Origin: Clusia tigrina
Taxonomy: Eukaryota; Arthropoda; Insecta; Diptera; Clusiidae
Direction of reading: 5' to 3'
DNA: 64,000 nucleotides
NCBI GenBank assembly: GCA_920105625.2
Contig: OV050030.1
Location: forward strand, 33,722,516 to 33,786,515
Shown piece by piece: positions 58,333 to 64,000 of the stretch. The position numbers and the translations under genes are program-made. Numbering within the stretch: position 1 is the stretch's first letter; each line of letters starts with the position of its first letter. Below the pieces are notes generated by a model. That model was not told the origin of the DNA. It was given only the letters and a program-made list of their open reading frames with translations, and searched no databases.

Positions 58333-59875
58333 ACGTAGGTAGGTAGAAGTGGCCGCCTAGTTTGCCAAAAGCATACTTGAGCACACCTAATGGCCCATTG
58401 TGATACCACGGTGTGGCGCCGTTTAAGTACAGACTAAAAAGTTCCCTTTGGGATGGTGATAGTCAGTGCAAGGACAGCGCAAGGAAAGGCACGACTCCCC
58501 CATCATGTTGCAGGAAACCATCCTGATACTTTGATGAACATTGCTATGTCCCTAATATTCAAGGATGACATCTCTGTCAGGCTTATAAGAAATGGGGCAC
58601 CAAAGGTGCGAATTCTTCTTCTACTCAAGGATGGGCATAAGAGGTGGAAAACCGTCTCGTCCTCCTCCTCGGAGCCACAGCCTCGGCAAAAGTCGTTTGA
58701 GGGTAGGCCCAGTCTTTCTGCGTGCTGTCCCATTATGCAGTGGCCGGTCAAAACCAACACAGTTGTCGGCAGTGATACGCGATCAAGTCGAAGAAGTTGA
58801 TTGGTTCTGTTTTTGTCCATTCTTGCCCAAGTTAGTCTAGCCGTGTGGCAGGATTCCTCGTTAGCCCAGGATTTGTAGGCGTCAGCCAGATATTTCCATT
58901 TGATATCGAGCTTGGTTGTTGCCAGTGGAATGCCGATATTTACGGAGGGCTGAATTTCGTGCAGTAGCGTACCTGCCTTGGCAAGCTCGTCCGCCTCGCA
59001 GTTTCCCGGGATTTCGCTATGTCCGGGAACCCAGACTAAGTGCATCCGAGAGTAACTTGCGAGCTCATTTAAAGATGTTCGCCATTCATGAACGAGCCTT
59101 GATGTGGCCGTGGAGGCAAAAAGAGATATAATGGCGGCTTGGCTGTCTGAGAAGATAGATACGTCGACTGCTCCGATATCGCTACTCAGCATCCATTTGG
59201 CAGCGTGATAAATGGCCATGACCTCAGCTTGAAAAACGCTGCAATGGTCTGCGAGACGTAGAGAAAAGATACCGCTGCCGACTGTACCTCCAATTTTGGA
59301 ACCGTCGCTATAGATTTCGACTGTTTGACCGACTATTAGGTCTTTTGAAGTCCAGTCATTTCTGCTTGGCGAGATCGAATTCCCTGTTCAAATCGGGATA
59401 GACCGACATACAATCGTTAAAGTTGGTGACAGGTGGATACTGATTCAGAATTGAAGCATGGCCTGTCAGGGTTATGCGCCAGTGCGAAAGAGCGTTAAGT
59501 CTAGTCGCTGTCAACTTGGCTTGTTACTTAACCAGGAGCCCCGAAGGGAGCCAGTGGAGCATGGCAAAAAGGGCTTTCGTAGGTGTGCTGCGAAGAGCGC
59601 CAGTGATCAGTAGAGCAATGGATCTTCTGATTTTATCGAGGGTTTTGATATTGCAGGCTTTTTCGAGAGCTTGCCACCATCAGACTGACCCATATAACAG
59701 GTTGGGTTCAATGATGGCCGTGTAGAGCCAGAGCACGACCCAAGGACGAAGTCCACATCGCGCACCAGCTGCTCTTTTATAGCAGTATATAGCGCATATT
59801 GCTTTACGTGCCCTCTCAGCTAGATTGGCTAGTTCTACTGCTATCCTGGCAAGGAACTCCTCAGCCTTTTAATTA
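58333..59875 (-). pseudogene. I-clade LINE, RNase H half with long intact frame
   Basis: From about 59290 to 58503 on the minus strand an unbroken frame encodes RNase H: YSDGSKIGGTVGSGIF, ADHCSVFQAEVMAIYHAAKW, IFSDSQAAIISLF and VWVPGHSEIPGNCEADELAK. The zinc-knuckle end follows: CRGCGSEEEDETVFHLLC then PSLSRRRIRTFGAPF. D-E-D-D residues are kept. The post-RT part to 59875 is interrupted by stops. The 3' end is the TGGCAAACTAGGCGGCCACT and CTAC-type tail at 58333. The frame is much better preserved than in the other fragments, so the insertion is probably younger. Confidence 0.85.
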
Positions 59876-61470
59876 CTACAGTAATCGGGTAGTTTGAACA
59901 ACTGTCTTCTGTTCTGAACAACTGTATTTAGTTCAGAACAGTAGAGGCTATTTCAAAAGCACAAGCAAAAGAAAACTGACCACCCCACAACTCACTCGTG
60001 AAACAAAAGTCAAAACTACGATTATTGAACATATTTTAAATATATATATATTTGTTTTTATTATATATTCATATGTATATATTATATATATGATTTCCTT
60101 TTTTACAGAACTTACAATTTAACTTATATAAAGAGCGTTTTATAATATTCAAAAATCATTTTCCTTCTGCTTTGAGGCACATGCCTATGTATGTGCCTCA
60201 TCAACAACGCCATCCGCCACATCCGTTATACAGTACAGTAATATATTTATGAGAATAAGAAATAAATTAGAATTAGCAAGTGTCACAATTACTAATTATA
60301 ATTATAATTATTGGTTAAACTTATGCTTAACGGTAAGAAATGAATATACACAAGTACAATACACAATTTTGTTTCTTTGCGCCTCGTTACGCGTTGTAGT
60401 ATAAAATTTTAAATATATAAATAACCGTTGGAAAGTAAAACTAATGCTTAAGAACAAATGCTCTCTGTATAATATAATATTAAATATTTCATATTGTTTT
60501 TTTTTTCTTGTTTTTGTTTTTGTTTTTTCAACTAATATTTTAGTTGTGAAATTATTCTTTAGCAATTTTTCCTTTGAAGAACGGGCACCCTTCGATTTCA
60601 ATCATCAATGTACTGGAGACATTTCGCATGTGTGTGTGTGTGTTGCAGTGTGTGTGTGTATACACTTATAAGTGTGTTGCTATGTGTGTTTGTGTTAGTG
60701 TGTTTGTGTGTTAAAATTTTGTTTGTTTTAACTTTTTAATTGTTAAATTCTAACAATCTCTTTAATTCTCTCTCAAAAATTTTGGAATTTGTGTTGTTGT
60801 TGTTGTATTTTTGTTATCTCTGCTTTAATTAAAGTGAACCAACCCAACCAACCATTTGACTGCTCTATCAACAAACCATATTTTTGTAATATATTCTTTT
60901 TCTTTTGTATATATATATATTTATGTTAATTAATTTTTAATCGTAAAAATATTTTGCAGAAAGATTTTGTATTCGAATTTTTGTTTGTTTGTTTAATAAA
61001 TTATGTTTTTTTTCTTATTTTTGTTAATAACATAAATGTAAAAATATTGTATACATACGTACATATTCGAAGTAAATATTTTAACAGACTCTTTTGTTTT
61101 AAATAAATTTCATTTATTATTTAGTTTTGTTGTTATTTTTTATTTCTGTATTAACATGCTTCCAAATGAAATGAGTTACTCAATAAAAATATTCAATTGT
61201 CAGTTTTGTCCAGGCCGAAAATCCTTGTTATTAGTGCCTTGATTTATGTTTTTAAGACAGAATTTTTATTTTATGCATAAATAATCATGTATATAAATCA
61301 TAATTAATATAATAATATAAATAATTTTTGTTTATTTATATTTAATCATTTATATAAATCATAATTTATATAACAATATAAAAAAATTCGTTCAGCCACG
61401 TTTCAAGGCTATCTTCAGTTATTCTTTGAACGATATTGTATCAATTTATGTAATGTTTCCAGTGTGTGAG
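59876..61470. other. AT-rich region with (TG)n at 60625-60716; no gene seen
   Basis: Long AT-rich stretch with poly-T runs, ATATAT tracts and a (TG)n microsatellite at 60625-60716. Its composition resembles a long 3' UTR of a neighbouring gene, but no exon is adjacent. Confidence 0.4.
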
Positions 61471-61477
61471 TGATAAC

Positions 61478-62423
61478 GGGTCCGCCATATAACGTTTTTT
61501 TGTCAACTAGTGCTTATTTCGTGAATGGTAACACTTAGCTCATGTCTGATTTGACAGATAATTAGTTTTATCCTTCCGCTGAACGAATATGGTTGTGTAT
61601 ACGCTTGAACAACGCTGGGAAATATTGCGACATTACTTTGAAAATCATAGTAATGTTGCAGAATGTGTGCGAAAATTGCGTACGGATTTTGGAAGAAGAG
61701 AAGCACCGTCAGCTCCGTATGTTCGTTATCTTGTGGAAAAAGTGAAAGAAACTGGCATCCTCATCGATAAACCAAAGCGTGAAAAGCCAAAAACAGTGCG
61801 TACACCCGAGAATATTGCTGCTGTGGCAGAAAGTGTGCGTGAAGCGCCATCAACATCAATTCACCGTCGTTCTAAACAATTGAACATTTCGGAGACATCG
61901 TTGAGACGAATTTTGCATAAAGACCTTGGAATGACGCCATACAAAGTCCAATTGGTTCTGGAGTTGAAGCCAACTGACCATCCAATGCGTTTTCGCTTCG
62001 CTAAGTGGGCCTGCGATCGACTTACAGAAGATGCCGATATTGCCAAACAAATTATCTTTTCAGATGAAGCTCATTTTGATCTTGGCGGGTATGTAAACAA
62101 GCAAAATTGTCGCATTTGGGGCACAGAAAACCCGCACGCATACATTGAAAAGCCGATGCACCCAAAACGAGTCACTGTTTGGTGCGGATTTTGGTCCAGA
62201 GGCATAATTGGGCCATTTTTCTTCGAAAATGAGCAAGGAGTGGCCGTTACAGTCAATGGCGATCGTTATCGGGCCATGTTGAACGAATTTTTGTTCACAA
62301 AAATTTAAGAGTAGGATATTGGCAACATTTGGTTTCAACAGGACGGCGCTACGTGCCACACAGCCGAAGCTACACTCGATGTTTTGCGCCCTGTTTCAAA
62401 AAAAAAAGTTATGTGGCGGACCC
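61478..62423 (+). mobile_element. Tc1/mariner-superfamily element, 3'-deleted, both TIRs present
   Basis: The left terminus GGGTCCGCCATATAACGTTT and the complement of the right terminus GGGTCCGCCACATAACTTTT match at nearly all positions. Between them an open frame from ATG 61589 to 62308 encodes an N-terminal helix-turn-helix pair (LEQRWEILRHYFENHSNVAE, LNISETSLRRILHKDLGMTP), FSDEAHFDLGGYVNKQNC (first Asp) and VTVWCGFWSRGIIGPFFFE. Two nonsense codons (62306, 62312) then precede IWFQQDGATCHTAEATLD (second Asp). After LRPV the sequence jumps to the right terminus, so the third catalytic residue is deleted. It is dead as a transposase, but the ends are intact. Confidence 0.85.
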
Positions 62424-62760
62424 TATATAACATGCTCTGCTATCTCTGTTTCACTCAAATACTTTATACCATACCACGATATGAAGATAGCAGAAGACAG
62501 GAAGACGCAAATTGAAATCATTGGCTTGAAGAAATTTCTTTTCTTTTACCAATATTCAGCCATGATTCAAGACTATATAGTTCGTTATCCTTCGAAATTT
62601 CTTATCTCGTATAATTTATTTAGCTATTTCAGTGTGTGAGTGGTATAACATGCTCTGCAAGAATGATAGAGAATTTCCATTATTATTGCATGCTCTGCTA
62701 TTTCTGTTTCACTCATGCACTTTGTACCATACCAATATGAGGATAGCCGAAGACAGCTTA
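62424..62760 (+). repeat. Diverged duplicate of the element flanks
   Basis: AACATGCTCTGC, CTGTTTCACTCA, CATACCA and ATAGCAGAAGACAG occur right of the element (62428-62500) and again at 62646-62756. CAGTGTGTGAGTG occurs left of the element (61460-61472) and at 62630-62642. The second unit is therefore an uninserted paralogue of the flanking sequence. Confidence 0.75.
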
Positions 62761-63714
62761 TAACCACATACCAAAGAGTATACATATATAGAGTTCGCAT
62801 GACGAACGAAGTTCTTGTAGCAAACATTTTGTTCGCACGCGTTGCATCTCGCTTCCCCTTGCTCATTACCTTCACTTCCATTACACAAAATATTGAGTGA
62901 TTCAATCTCTAAGTATGTATACTCTTTGCAAATACTCCATATTGTAAAATAATATATAATATTATATAATAATATAATAAATAATATAATGATATATATT
63001 ATTACAAAAAACTAGAAATCATTGTCTTGAAGAGGATTCTTTCAAGTTCTTCCATGAAAATCCACAATAAAATCGAAGAAACATTGTGTAGAGAATAACA
63101 ACATTATTTGTTGGAGTGTTTTTTGTTGAGAAAATTTTTGTTTTTGGTTGGTGTAGTAACAAATAAAATAAATTATAAAGTCGGTAAAAAATGTTCTGTG
63201 GCAGTGCAGCTTTTTTGCTATTATAGATTATTTGTCTTTTAAATTTATTCACAACTGATTTTAAATGTTTTTTTTTTTTTGTATCTAATAGTAAATTTAA
63301 AAATATAAAAGTTACGTATTAAGATTTTTTATCGTTTTTTAATATCTCCTTTATATCAGTTTTATTCAATTGAATTTATTTCGAAATGTGCGTCGTTTTT
63401 TCAATTACTGTAGTTTCTTCTGTAGCATGGAATTTAAATGCTGCTCAATGTGGTGACGGGCAAAATGCGCATTTGTAGTGAGTCTGTATGAGTAACACAG
63501 TGAGAAAAATGAGGCGGCACAAGCAGCCATCTCAAATGAGGCGACTTTTGAAGTTACTCTTGAAAGTTACGTTCGAATGTGTGTTGGACTGTTAGCAAAG
63601 ACAAGTGTGGGGCATGAACAACAGAACATCTCTTCATTGTCTCTCTAGTGCTGGAGGGAATATACATGCTAGGAGGTGACACTTTGTCGGAATGAGGAGG
63701 TGCAAATTAGTGTC
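62761..63714. other. AT-rich intergenic, nothing recognised
   Basis: Includes an ATAATATAAT-rich tract at 62945-63005. No exon or element ends were recognised. Confidence 0.4.
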
Positions 63715-64000
63715 GGTAGGTGAGAAGGTAAGGCGGCCGCCCGAACGGCCCACTTAGGCCATCATTGACCCCTTGTGATACCGCATGAGACATCAGGTCC
63801 CATCCCTTTCAAAGAACCAGCCATTTGGAGCTTTTAATGAAGCAGTTGATGGAGCTAATGTTTTTATTTGAGATATCTACCAAAGGGTCCAGAAAGTAGT
63901 CGCCTAGGAAAGTGCGCCTCCTTCTGGACAATGCTGGACACGTGCATAAAAGCTGTACAATGGACTTTTCCTCCTCCTCGTCCATGCAACTCCTGCAGAA
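63715..64000 (-). pseudogene. I-clade LINE 3' end, cut by the window edge
   Basis: Minus-strand translation from the window end reads FCRSCMDEEEEKSIVQLLCT, CPALSRRRRTFLGDYF and DISNKNISSINCFIKSSKWL, then the 3' UTR with GGGATGGGACCTGATG and CAAGGGGTCAATGATGGCC. Same subfamily as the 3' ends at 30708 and 31157. The 5' part lies outside the window. Confidence 0.75.

Overview
The window is eukaryotic and looks like an AT-rich accessory or intergenic stretch of a higher dipteran genome, probably an acalyptrate fly such as a tephritid. The evidence is short introns with fly-type splice sites, insect-type gene structures, and many decayed I-clade, Jockey and RTE retrotransposons, mariner/Tc1 elements and a DINE-1-like repeat family. 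The family and species are inferred from style only. Two host genes can be reconstructed exon by exon, plus the last exon of a third. No CRISPR array, rRNA gene or functional tRNA gene was seen.

Layout. 1-4.2 kb: the tail of an I-clade ORF2 fragment, then about 3 kb of AT-rich tandem DNA (a ~200-bp higher-order array passing into a 17-bp minisatellite). 4.2-18.9 kb: intergenic DNA with short tandem repeats, a 5'-truncated SINE, a solo LTR (11912-12530), LINE 3' ends, a 9-bp minisatellite (15.35-15.86 kb) and a large inverted repeat (arms at 16.5 and 18.5 kb). 18.9-25.9 kb: one array of about 86 copies of an 82-bp satellite. 26-38.4 kb: a graveyard of LINE and Tc1 pieces with one better-preserved tRNA-derived SINE. 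38.5-42.9 kb: a DINE-1-like repeat split in its terminal hairpin by a 3.4-kb I-clade LINE with a 13-bp target site duplication.

43.4-46.5 kb (+): a complete five-exon D-aspartate/D-amino-acid oxidase gene ending in the peroxisomal signal SKL. 47.7-52.4 kb (-): a complete eight-exon PLEKHM1-like gene (RUN domain plus C-terminal cysteine-rich Rubicon-homology domain, 755 aa). Its last, zinc-binding exon lies 2 kb from the rest, beyond an intron holding a DINE-like copy and a deleted mariner. The two genes converge. Immediately upstream of the PLEKHM1-like gene, on the same strand, is the terminal exon of a gene I cannot name (52525-52671).

52.9-64 kb: Jockey inserted in RTE, a foldback, another DINE-like copy, a mariner with a LINE fragment nested inside it and a second LINE next to it, AT-rich DNA with (TG)n, and a deleted Tc1/mariner element whose empty site survives in a neighbouring duplicate. 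The window ends in one more LINE 3' fragment. The host genes are ordinary: one peroxisomal flavoenzyme and one endolysosomal/autophagy adaptor. The interest lies in the insertion junctions, nested elements and satellite structure.
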